Below are positions 1-6,462 of a DNA stretch of 33,285 nucleotides, piece by piece (the stretch's first letter is position 1; the number at the start of each line of letters is the position of its first letter). The stretch is from a virus, in IMG/VR virus record IMGVR_UViG_3300043137_000396, positions 1 through 33,285 of that record; one strand, given 5' to 3'. Made by a program: the position numbers and the translations under genes. The notes beneath the pieces were generated by a model. It saw only the letters and a list, made by a program, of their open reading frames with translations. It did no database searches and was not told where the DNA came from.

Positions 1-152
1 CCTGTACCAATGTATAAGCGATCACCGCCATTGGCAACAACAAGACCTTCGATCGCATCTTGTGATAGGTATGAATACGCTAACTCGCCTGTTGCAAGCG
101 TACTTGGTGAGCCGCTTGTGCCCGAGTTTTTGATTTTAATAATCGTTGCCAT
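1..152 (-). CDS. Partial virion structural protein (N-terminus only)
   Basis: The first 50 codons are present; the gene runs off the left edge. It starts MATIIKIKNSG and contains GELAYSYL and ends at GGDRLYIG. This N-terminus (short beta-strand, then 'GELAYSY...GGDRLYIGTG') resembles small fibre/structural proteins of T4-like marine phages. That is a family impression only, since most of the protein is missing. It is the last leftward gene of the fibre module in the window and starts 3 nt after the stop codon of the upstream gene, so it is probably co-translated with it. Role: probably virion surface or fibre; the exact function is unknown. Confidence 0.6.
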   Translation of the reverse strand, partial: MATIIKIKNSGTSGSPSTLATGELAYSYLSQDAIEGLVVANGGDRLYIGT

Positions 153-155
153 GGT

Positions 156-380
156 TTAGTACTTTCCTCCGATGATTTTTACTTTTGATCGAGGATGATC
201 GATCGTAGCTGTTAGTTTGAATTTTGAAGTATCAGCATCATATATCATCATCGCACCGTCTTCTAATTCAGTGGAATCAACATCATTTAAATCTAATAAA
301 TTTAAAGATGTAATACCAAGAGCAAAAGTACGAACTGTGACTGGTGTGTCAAGTTTAATTCTTGATCTTAATGTTGTCAT
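156..380 (-). CDS. Small hypothetical virion-module protein, 74 aa
   Basis: A 74-residue protein starting MTTLRSRIKL. It has no signal peptide, membrane segment or recognised motif. Alternating hydrophobic residues near both ends (TPVTVRTFAL, KFKLTATI) suggest a small beta-rich domain. It lies between two small fibre-module genes on the same strand, 9 nt downstream of the 112-aa gene and 3 nt before the partial gene, in an evident operon. I do not recognise the family; the context suggests a virion or fibre-associated role. Confidence 0.6.
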   Translation of the reverse strand: MTTLRSRIKLDTPVTVRTFALGITSLNLLDLNDVDSTELEDGAMMIYDADTSKFKLTATIDHPRSKVKIIGGKY

Positions 381-389
381 TTATACCTC

Positions 390-728
390 TTATGCTGGTC
401 GAGTTGCTCTAGGCGTTACTGTTACTTGTCCTTCAACAACACGAATTACCGTGCCTAAAATTGTGTGGACAATCTCAATATCATAAACATAACGACCATC
501 ACGCATAGCTGATGTTTGTGTGTTTGTCAATGTTAGCTTTACTTCGCCTCTATTGTCAGTCTTATCGCAACCGATTGCAGTTGCTGTAAGAGAAGTATAT
601 GTCTTTCTAATTTGCCCACGAACTGTATATGGAGCTAAATCCAACGCAGTACCAATGGAGTCTTCGATGTCCAACGTGGCCACGAAGTCTGATCCTTGGT
701 CGATAACTAAGTTAACTAACTGAGACAT
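390..728 (-). CDS. Virion protein with BppU-like/Ig-like N-terminal-domain pattern, 112 aa
   Basis: The 112-aa protein has the pattern 'QG-D---L---D--G-ALDL--Y---GQIR' followed by 'RYVYDIEIV...V-R-VEGQVTVTP'. This layout is typical of small beta-sandwich proteins found in cyanophage and other tailed-phage fibre regions, similar to the N-terminal domain of the lactococcal phage BppU baseplate protein. It is the first gene after a consensus late promoter (762-769) and heads the leftward run 728 to 1. Inferred role: a structural adaptor or small fibre component. The similarity is judged by eye. Confidence 0.65.
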   Translation of the reverse strand: MSQLVNLVIDQGSDFVATLDIEDSIGTALDLAPYTVRGQIRKTYTSLTATAIGCDKTDNRGEVKLTLTNTQTSAMRDGRYVYDIEIVHTILGTVIRVVEGQVTVTPRATRPA

Positions 729-761
729 TAATTCAAATCCAAAATATTGTTATTCTGGCTT

Positions 762-769
762 TATTTATA
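762..769 (-). promoter_or_regulatory. T4-type late promoter octamer TATAAATA
   Basis: The minus strand reads TATAAATA, the canonical T4 late promoter -10 element recognised by gp55-RNA polymerase. It lies in the 52-nt gap between the 122-aa gene and the 112-aa gene, about 33 nt upstream of the start codon at 728. It should drive the last fibre genes of the leftward run. Confidence 0.7.
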
Positions 770-780
770 TGATTTACTGC

Positions 781-1149
781 TTACGCCGATTCGTCTGGAG
801 GAATTAATTCTTCAATCCATGAAACCGTATTTTCATCCCATTTATACATGTAACCATCTTTATTTGGACATGGAATAGGAGGATCCCACTGACAAGTTTG
901 TTCATTAAACACAAACGAATCAAAAATCTTTGGAGGAATAAATGCATCTCTATTTCTATCATAAAGATAGCCAATGGCTGCATAATTTTTTCTAAGAGGA
1001 GTTTTACCTAATATGTGTACTCCTCCGTATGTATTTCTAGAAGTCTGTATAAACATAGAAGCATCTGGCAAAGAATTAATAAACTCTTCTTCAGCCACTA
1101 TAACATTTATTACAATATCATTTTCGTTTATTTGAGCGTATGTTGCCAT
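781..1149 (-). CDS. Conserved T4-like phage fibre-module protein, 122 aa
   Basis: The sequence starts MATYAQINENDIVINVIVAE and contains RKNYAAIGYLYDRNRDAFIPPK, then 'WDPPIPCPN' and 'KWDENTVSWIEE'. This order ('FAQI-----V--VIV', 'KN-A-IGY-YD--RDAFI-PKP', 'C-WE-P---P', 'Y-W-E-T-SW') is that of a small conserved protein repeatedly found beside tail fibres in marine T4-like phages. Its function is not established; a fibre assembly or capping role is a guess from position. It follows the glycine-rich adhesin by 1 nt, so translation is probably coupled. Confidence 0.75.
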   Translation of the reverse strand: MATYAQINENDIVINVIVAEEEFINSLPDASMFIQTSRNTYGGVHILGKTPLRKNYAAIGYLYDRNRDAFIPPKIFDSFVFNEQTCQWDPPIPCPNKDGYMYKWDENTVSWIEELIPPDESA

Positions 1150-1150
1150 A

Positions 1151-2344
1151 TTAACTACTCGGAATTAAATAACGCACTACACAATATCCAGTATCTCCTG
1201 CTTGAGCTGCAAATGAAGTCGCTCCTCCAGATCCACCTTTACCTCCGCCACCGCGATTTGCTCCTTGACCTTGACCATTAGCACCTGTTGTACCAAATAC
1301 TGTTCTACCTCCGCCTCCTCCGCCAGAATAATATTCTGCAGCACCATCGGCAGTTGGATCAAATGCACCGCCAGGTCCACCATTACCAGCATCTTTAGCT
1401 ACACCGCTTTGACCACCGCCGCCATATCCACCGCCGCCTCCACCAGTAGATTGAACTTCGCCATTACCAGCAATAATACCATTACCTCCACCATTGCCTT
1501 GACCAGGAGTTCCTCCACCTCCGCCGCCGTTGCTTGAACCACCTCCACCTGATCCGCCAAAATAACCATTACGATCCGTGTCGCGAGAACCACCGCCACC
1601 GCCACCGTTAGCAGTTATAAATCCTTGGAATGTAGTATTACCACCACTTCCGCCGTGAACGCTTCCATTTGGTGCAGCGCTACCACCTCCACCAATTCCA
1701 ATAAAATATGTTCCAGCTCCGACACTAATGTTGGTATATACGATACCGCCACCTCCACCTCCACCACCGCCATTACCTCCGCCACCGCCACCTCCTCCAA
1801 CTGCAAATACAGTTAAACCAAGAGAACGATTACAAAGGAAATTTCCGGAAGAAGTAAATTTATGATAACGATAACCGCCTCTATCAAAAATAGCATTACC
1901 ACCACGAGCGACGTCATCTAAAGATAATACAGGTGTTGTTGCAATAACTGGGCCTTCAACTGATTCAGTTCTAACAGCGATAGTAAATGATCTATTGCCA
2001 TCGCCTTGTTTGCTAGTTTCTAATTTACGACTGGTTGTATCTTTGCCATTGATGATAGAAAGCGGACCATTCAAAATACGATTATCAAAGTCATCTGTAC
2101 GAATAGTACCTGAAACAGTATTAATAGTCCAATACAATTTGGTTCCATCTGGCAAAGTTGGAGCATTAATCGTAACAGTAATTGTATCGCCTTCTAAGAA
2201 AGAAGTTGCATTAACAGTAGCATTTCTTCCGAAATACCATTCTCCACGCTCGATAAAACTACCAACTTGTTTTAAATGCCATATTCCATTAGCACTAAAA
2301 ACGTTTGGATAATTTTTTTTTCCGAATATTCCACCGTTATACAT
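1151..2344 (-). CDS. Glycine-rich tail-fibre adhesin, 397 aa
   Basis: The N-terminal ~160 residues are an ordinary beta-type region (GIWHLKQ near residue 20, then an Ig-like stretch). From about residue 165 comes 'YRYHKFTSSGNF', the typical entry to phage glycine-rich domains, then some 200 residues dominated by GGGGG runs separated by short hydrophilic linkers. The protein ends 'GYCVVRYLIPSS', a hydrophobic closing strand common in this fold. Phage S16 gp38 shows that such glycine repeats can pack as polyglycine-II helices and present receptor-binding loops; by analogy this is a host-recognition tip protein. Its start codon overlaps the stop of the upstream 210-aa gene. Confidence 0.75.
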   Translation of the reverse strand: MYNGGIFGKKNYPNVFSANGIWHLKQVGSFIERGEWYFGRNATVNATSFLEGDTITVTINAPTLPDGTKLYWTINTVSGTIRTDDFDNRILNGPLSIINGKDTTSRKLETSKQGDGNRSFTIAVRTESVEGPVIATTPVLSLDDVARGGNAIFDRGGYRYHKFTSSGNFLCNRSLGLTVFAVGGGGGGGGNGGGGGGGGGIVYTNISVGAGTYFIGIGGGGSAAPNGSVHGGSGGNTTFQGFITANGGGGGGSRDTDRNGYFGGSGGGGSSNGGGGGGTPGQGNGGGNGIIAGNGEVQSTGGGGGGYGGGGQSGVAKDAGNGGPGGAFDPTADGAAEYYSGGGGGGRTVFGTTGANGQGQGANRGGGGKGGSGGATSFAAQAGDTGYCVVRYLIPSS

Positions 2345-2976
2345 TATGAAACACCATTATAAACTCTAATATTTCTAAAATATCCAGCACCGCCTAATCC
2401 AAAAAATGTAATAAATGCACCAGATAAAAGAATTGGTTGACGATCATACTTATTATTAGCAGACCAATCAATACGCATAGCGTTATTAACTTCTAGCCGA
2501 ACAGGTACCCAAGAATTTGCCGGTAATTGTACACCAGTAATTGGAGGGTCACCCCTAACAGTCCACGAAGTTTGGAACATCATACCACTGTAATTACTAC
2601 CACCACGAGCATCTAATTTTAATAAAGGCCCTCGACCATCACCAGTACTTCCGATTAATACACCACACACTCCGCCACTAATATAAACTTCAAATGTCAT
2701 AGTTTTAAATAATACACTTGTAAATGGAGATACCATATTTCTATATGCATAGCTATTACCTGGAACATATATTGCGCTACTACTTGTCGTAGCACCGCTA
2801 ACAGTAAATCCATTCAAATTTCCATCATAATTCGTGTATAGTGATTGAGTAGCCCAACTATAATCAGTGACTTCAGTGTGATGTTGATTTAAATTCCAAA
2901 TGCCACTTCCAACATCTGGACTATTCACCCTATCATAGCCTATATAACCAGCTTTATGTTTACTACGTAAAGGCAT
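2344..2976 (-). CDS. LamG/concanavalin-like tail-fibre protein, 210 aa
   Basis: The protein contains SGIWNLNQ near residue 25, a motif shared with the next gene (GIWHLKQ). Its C-terminal 130 residues have the strand pattern of a concanavalin/LamG lectin fold: 'TMTFEVYIS', 'LLKLDARG', 'WVPVRLEVNN', then a closing 'YFRNIRVYNGVS', which matches the usual LamG end 'DdlRiYN'. The role is probably glycan binding or fibre structure. It overlaps both neighbours by one base (TAATG type), so it belongs to the same translational unit as the 119-aa protein and the glycine-rich adhesin. The fold assignment is by pattern only. Confidence 0.65.
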   Translation of the reverse strand: MPLRSKHKAGYIGYDRVNSPDVGSGIWNLNQHHTEVTDYSWATQSLYTNYDGNLNGFTVSGATTSSSAIYVPGNSYAYRNMVSPFTSVLFKTMTFEVYISGGVCGVLIGSTGDGRGPLLKLDARGGSNYSGMMFQTSWTVRGDPPITGVQLPANSWVPVRLEVNNAMRIDWSANNKYDRQPILLSGAFITFFGLGGAGYFRNIRVYNGVS

Positions 2977-3335
2977 TAACTAATGCTCTCGTATCCACAT
3001 ACAGCATGTAAATAACTATTAGTTGATCCAACAACACGTAAACTATCGCCTTCTTCTAAATAAATTCCACTATCCTTTGATACTACAACAAGCGTGGAAT
3101 TTGCTGGAACGAATACAGTATGCGCAAGTTTATATTCTGAAGAGCTTCTAAAAATACTAACAGTGACAGATGCAGCAGCCGTTCCATTAACGTTAGCAAT
3201 AGTTAAACTGTTTATTTTTAACACTTTATTACTAGCTGCAGCATTTGTAATAAGATCTTGTGCTGATGTAGTAACAAACATTACCGCTGTTTTACCAGTA
3301 ATGTTTGTTACGTTAACGATATTTGGCGCTGCCAT
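2976..3335 (-). CDS. Conserved small virion structural protein, 119 aa
   Basis: It starts MAAPNIVNVTNITGKTAVMF and has 'SSNKVLKINSLTIANVNG', a Ser/Thr/Ala-rich beta region and 'DSGIYLEEGDSLRV', ending 'AVCGYESIS'. The pattern is that of a small beta-sandwich virion protein widely conserved in T4-like cyanophages and pelagiphages ('KVFKVNSLyIAN', 'iYLeEGDSLrl', 'C-YE-IS'). It probably decorates the fibre or capsid; the exact location is not known to me. It is 11 nt downstream of the cupin gene and overlaps the next gene by one base. Confidence 0.75.
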   Translation of the reverse strand: MAAPNIVNVTNITGKTAVMFVTTSAQDLITNAAASNKVLKINSLTIANVNGTAAASVTVSIFRSSSEYKLAHTVFVPANSTLVVVSKDSGIYLEEGDSLRVVGSTNSYLHAVCGYESIS

Positions 3336-3346
3336 ATTTTCTCCGA

Positions 3347-3991
3347 TTATTTCGTGATATATGTTCTATTTAACATTGTGTGATTATGATCAGTTGGACC
3401 CCAATCACCATCTGGGTGAAATGCAATAACAGTCATTTCATCTTGTGTTGTCATAAAACGATGTTGTTCTCTTTCTTCAATACAAAACATAATACCTGGT
3501 TTTAATTCAATTAGTTCTTCTTCATATGCTCTTTTAATACAAGCATAACCTTTGCCTTTTACCACTACACCAAGTCTAATACTTGGATGAATATGATAAG
3601 TCTGTTTAATGGCAACTGGAAATTGTAATAAGTTTAATGAAGGATCTCCCATTCGAGGAGGATACACCAATAAACTGTCCGAACAAGAGTCAATATAAAC
3701 TAAGCGGCCACTTTTTTCAATTGGTCCACCAATAGTATTTTGCCCTTTGAACCCAAGACGTGCGAATATGTAAACTTCTCCAGTAGTTCTAATAGAATCA
3801 CCTTGTCCAGTCCAATAACAGAAATATTGTCCTTCTACAGCTACGCTTCCATTTGGAAATGTTACTTCGCCAGACATGATATAACCATATAAAGTAGAAT
3901 ATGGTTTAGAATGATATAATGCGTTTACTATTTTTTCAGCAAAACAAGGGTACATTGTATCTAACGCATCGATCTTATTTTCAATAATCAT
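3347..3991 (-). CDS. Cupin-domain protein, 214 aa
   Basis: The C-terminal half has a cupin signature: 'YHIHPSIRLGVVVKGKGYA' (His133 and His135 as metal-ligand candidates), 'IELKPGIMFCIEEREQHRF' (His177), then 'VIAFHPDGDWGPTDHNH' (His192). The N-terminal half (about 30-100) also looks beta-rich and may be a second, degenerate cupin barrel. Cupins bind a metal and can be isomerases, oxygenases or sugar/ligand binders, so the reaction cannot be named. Its start codon overlaps the stop of the ATP-PPase gene by one base, making it the last gene of the enzyme cassette 7895-3347 before virion genes resume. An accessory modification enzyme is an inference. Confidence 0.75.
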   Translation of the reverse strand: MIIENKIDALDTMYPCFAEKIVNALYHSKPYSTLYGYIMSGEVTFPNGSVAVEGQYFCYWTGQGDSIRTTGEVYIFARLGFKGQNTIGGPIEKSGRLVYIDSCSDSLLVYPPRMGDPSLNLLQFPVAIKQTYHIHPSIRLGVVVKGKGYACIKRAYEEELIELKPGIMFCIEEREQHRFMTTQDEMTVIAFHPDGDWGPTDHNHTMLNRTYITK

Positions 3992-5112
3992 TACATCATC
4001 TCCGAAAAAGTATTTGTTTCATTCCAGTATTGGCTATCGGGATAACCATTCGTAAATGTCATATCATCATTTAATAACATAACAATTTCTTTTTGTTTAA
4101 CTATATTTGTTAAACTACCAATCTTAGGTTTTTTATAATAAGATTGATCGCCATTAAAATCTAAAATATAATCTTTTGCAATATATTTTACATTGTCTAA
4201 AGATTCTCTTACTAAATTATCTGGATTATTTAATGACCACAGTTGGAAATCTTCTGGACAGAAAAACGTAGTATAGTTATCTTCTAATTTAATGTTGCTT
4301 CGATTTTTTGCATATGGCAATATGCGCACATAAACTGACTGCCATTTATTTGTAAAATTAATCCACCAAAAAAACTTATATACATTATCAATAGGAATAG
4401 GAGCAGCATTACAAAGATGCTTAAACATTTGCCAATAATACGGCGCATATTTTTTATATTCATCTTGCAATTTCATAGTCATCCAATCAATGATATCTCC
4501 AGAAGCTTGTTCTAATGGAGTAAACAAATAATCAAATGAACGATATGCAATAAATTTAGCTACTACTTGAGAACCAAATAACTGATCTGCATTTTCACCA
4601 GAAATTACAATATAGTCATCGTTTCCTAAAAAATATGGAAATCTATAACTTGAAATGCATTCAAACTTTTTAATAATATAATCGTTATAAAAATTAGGAT
4701 TTTCTAATATGCTATGATCAGTTAATAAAACAACAACGTGATTTCTTAAATCTTGCTCAGAGCAATTTTTTAATAATGCACATATAATAACAGTGGAATC
4801 AATCCCTCCGCTATACATTACAGCAATCTTACGATTATCTCGTTTAGCTTTATCCATCAATTCAATGGCTCTATCATCACAAATATCACTAAATGATTTA
4901 GTGAATGTTCTCATTTCAGGCATTTGAAGATGTGGTAATAAAGTGGTTTTTAGTGGAATACTAAATGTGTTAGTTCTATCAATAGAGGTAATGTTGCTAG
5001 AAAACAATTGGAAATAACCACCAAACGCATGACCGCCTGGAATTTGATTGCGCTTATCGTGATATGCTTCGTTTACGAAGATATCGTAACTATTATAAAA
5101 TATAGTGCTCAT
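3991..5112 (-). CDS. Asparagine-synthetase-like ATP-PPase lacking the glutaminase domain, 373 aa
   Basis: The ATP-pyrophosphatase (PP-loop) motif SGGIDST is at residues 101-107, preceded by a hydrophobic strand (IAVMY). 'ISGENADQLFG' (about 170-180) matches the asparagine synthetase C-terminal motif 'SGEGADELFGG'. There is no N-terminal Cys2 glutaminase domain; the first 95 residues are short and unrecognised. Such stand-alone enzymes adenylate a carboxylate and form an amide or related bond (asparagine synthetase, beta-lactam synthetase, lasso-peptide cyclase). Substrate unknown. It overlaps the upstream gene by 4 nt and the cupin gene by 1 nt. A modification role within the Cys-rich/radical SAM cassette is inferred. 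Confidence 0.8.
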   Translation of the reverse strand: MSTIFYNSYDIFVNEAYHDKRNQIPGGHAFGGYFQLFSSNITSIDRTNTFSIPLKTTLLPHLQMPEMRTFTKSFSDICDDRAIELMDKAKRDNRKIAVMYSGGIDSTVIICALLKNCSEQDLRNHVVVLLTDHSILENPNFYNDYIIKKFECISSYRFPYFLGNDDYIVISGENADQLFGSQVVAKFIAYRSFDYLFTPLEQASGDIIDWMTMKLQDEYKKYAPYYWQMFKHLCNAAPIPIDNVYKFFWWINFTNKWQSVYVRILPYAKNRSNIKLEDNYTTFFCPEDFQLWSLNNPDNLVRESLDNVKYIAKDYILDFNGDQSYYKKPKIGSLTNIVKQKEIVMLLNDDMTFTNGYPDSQYWNETNTFSEMM

Positions 5113-5843
5113 AGTGAATCGCCGTACTTTGTGCTTTCAGCTTTAAATTGTTCTAAAATAATACCTAAATCTTCAAGAGTAGTTTGTTGTTTAACAAATG
5201 AAGTATATTTTAATCTAAGTGTTTCATTTTCTGCTAAAAACGATGCACGCGTTTCATATTTGAATTTAATACGTTTAGAAGCTTCTACAATATCCATACC
5301 AACTAAGTCAGCATAACCAGTTACAAATGGATATTTACAAATAGGATCTTCAGTAATTCCTTTTTCAAGGATTTCTTTTGCTTCTAAATATTTTGCAAAA
5401 TAAATGTGGTTTTGACCTTGAGCAGCTTTAATTTCTCTACGTCTATTCATATCTAAACGACGATGAATAACATCTAATACTGCAGCTTTTTGAGAGATCA
5501 GAATAAAATCATATAGTTGCTCTAATGATTCGATATTAGGAGAATCTTGCCAAGCTTTACCATCTTCTGTAACACGAATTCTCCAACACTTATTCTTTTG
5601 GAAATATAAGTTTGGACGTTCTTCCATTCCCACTAACTGAAATGTAAAAATATTAGATTTATCAAATTCAGCTAAAGCTTTTACACTTGCAGAATAGTTT
5701 GCAACAGCCAATAATCTACCAGCTGATATCAAAATATTAGTATTAGTGTTTTTGAATGACATGTCTACTACACGATCTTCTGGTCTTGGCATAATTGGCA
5801 CAAGACTATCGTAGTAGTCATTAATTTCTTGATCTGTTAGCAT
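5109..5843 (-). CDS. Phage tail-module protein with helical tail-assembly-like C-terminus, 244 aa
   Basis: The N-terminal half is unrecognised. The C-terminal ~90 residues read 'KYLEAKEIL', 'KYPFVTGYADLVGMDIVEA', then 'ASFLAENETLRLKYTSF'. This follows a pattern common in small phage tail-fibre assembly and tail proteins: 'K--EA--------YPfl-aeA---G----eaA--I--------a-IE--R'. The role may be fibre assembly or coupling of the neighbouring enzymes to a virion substrate; this is not demonstrated. The start overlaps the stop of the 98-aa gene by one base and the end overlaps the ATP-PPase start by 4 nt. Confidence 0.6.
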   Translation of the reverse strand: MLTDQEINDYYDSLVPIMPRPEDRVVDMSFKNTNTNILISAGRLLAVANYSASVKALAEFDKSNIFTFQLVGMEERPNLYFQKNKCWRIRVTEDGKAWQDSPNIESLEQLYDFILISQKAAVLDVIHRRLDMNRRREIKAAQGQNHIYFAKYLEAKEILEKGITEDPICKYPFVTGYADLVGMDIVEASKRIKFKYETRASFLAENETLRLKYTSFVKQQTTLEDLGIILEQFKAESTKYGDSL

Positions 5844-6139
5844 TAGAATATCGGAGGCCTTATATCTCTGATGATATAATCATCAATTCTGGTTTTAATA
5901 TCTTCTATGATTGCATCATGACGATCTAAATTCTCAATCACTGAAGCTTCTAATATAGTTACAATTTTAACAAACTTTTCAGAATTAGCTTTATTAGTAA
6001 GTAAACATACAATTGAAACTCCATCTACACCAACTAAATCTCTAAATCTTTGTTTTAAGACTTGATGATATCTAACTTGAGCAACGTGCTCAGTTTGTCT
6101 AAGACGATTTACTAACGTTAATAAATTAGATGTTTCCAT
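5843..6139 (-). CDS. Small cassette protein, paralogue B, 98 aa
   Basis: I do not recognise the family. It is clearly a paralogue of the next gene upstream: 'HVAQVRYHQVLKQRFRDLVG' aligns with 'YVAQVRCNKILRQHYKNIVG', followed in both by 'V/E-DGv-I-CL', and both end in an acidic/hydrophobic helix ('IDDYI' against 'IDEYI'). It is predicted mostly helical with one beta pair, with no signal or membrane segment. It starts 2 nt after the paralogue stops and overlaps the 244-aa gene. The position between a radical SAM enzyme and an ATP-PPase suggests an accessory or substrate-recognition subunit; this is an inference. Confidence 0.7.
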   Translation of the reverse strand: METSNLLTLVNRLRQTEHVAQVRYHQVLKQRFRDLVGVDGVSIVCLLTNKANSEKFVKIVTILEASVIENLDRHDAIIEDIKTRIDDYIIRDIRPPIF

Positions 6140-6141
6140 AA

Positions 6142-6462
6142 TTATTCGCTATCTGGTAGTTTTGGAAGAACATCGTTTTCAATATATTCGTCGATCTTTA
6201 ATTTCATGCTTTGCAGACAATTCTGATATTGCATAGGATCATCCCACACTTCTTTAGATAAGATATCTTCAAACTTCAAATACTTGTCTTCGCCTGACTT
6301 CACCTGGACTAAACATGCAATGTATAATCCATCTTCCCCTACAATATTTTTATAATGTTGTCTTAAAATTTTATTGCAGCGCACTTGTGCTACATAAGGA
6401 ATAGTTTTATATAAGCGAATTAGTTCTGGTAAATTTTGACTTTCTATATCAATTAATATCAT
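6142..6462 (-). CDS. Small cassette protein, paralogue A, 106 aa
   Basis: It starts MILIDIESQNLPEL and contains the block 'YVAQVRCNKILRQHYKNIVG' and 'GEDGLYIACLVQ' shared with the 98-aa downstream protein, so the pair arose by tandem duplication and diverged. Its start codon overlaps the last base of the radical SAM stop codon (TAATG), implying translational coupling to that enzyme. Small partner proteins of radical SAM enzymes often bind leader peptides (RRE-type winged helices), but the pattern here does not let me assign that fold. Function unknown. Confidence 0.7.
   Translation of the reverse strand: MILIDIESQNLPELIRLYKTIPYVAQVRCNKILRQHYKNIVGEDGLYIACLVQVKSGEDKYLKFEDILSKEVWDDPMQYQNCLQSMKLKIDEYIENDVLPKLPDSE

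Noticed and set aside
1015-2312. Plus-strand and alternate-frame ORFs over the glycine-rich gene
   Set aside because: They are low-complexity shadows produced by repeated GGN codons.
3991-5112. Complete asparagine synthetase (AsnB)
   Set aside because: No N-terminal glutaminase domain or Cys2; only the synthetase half is present.
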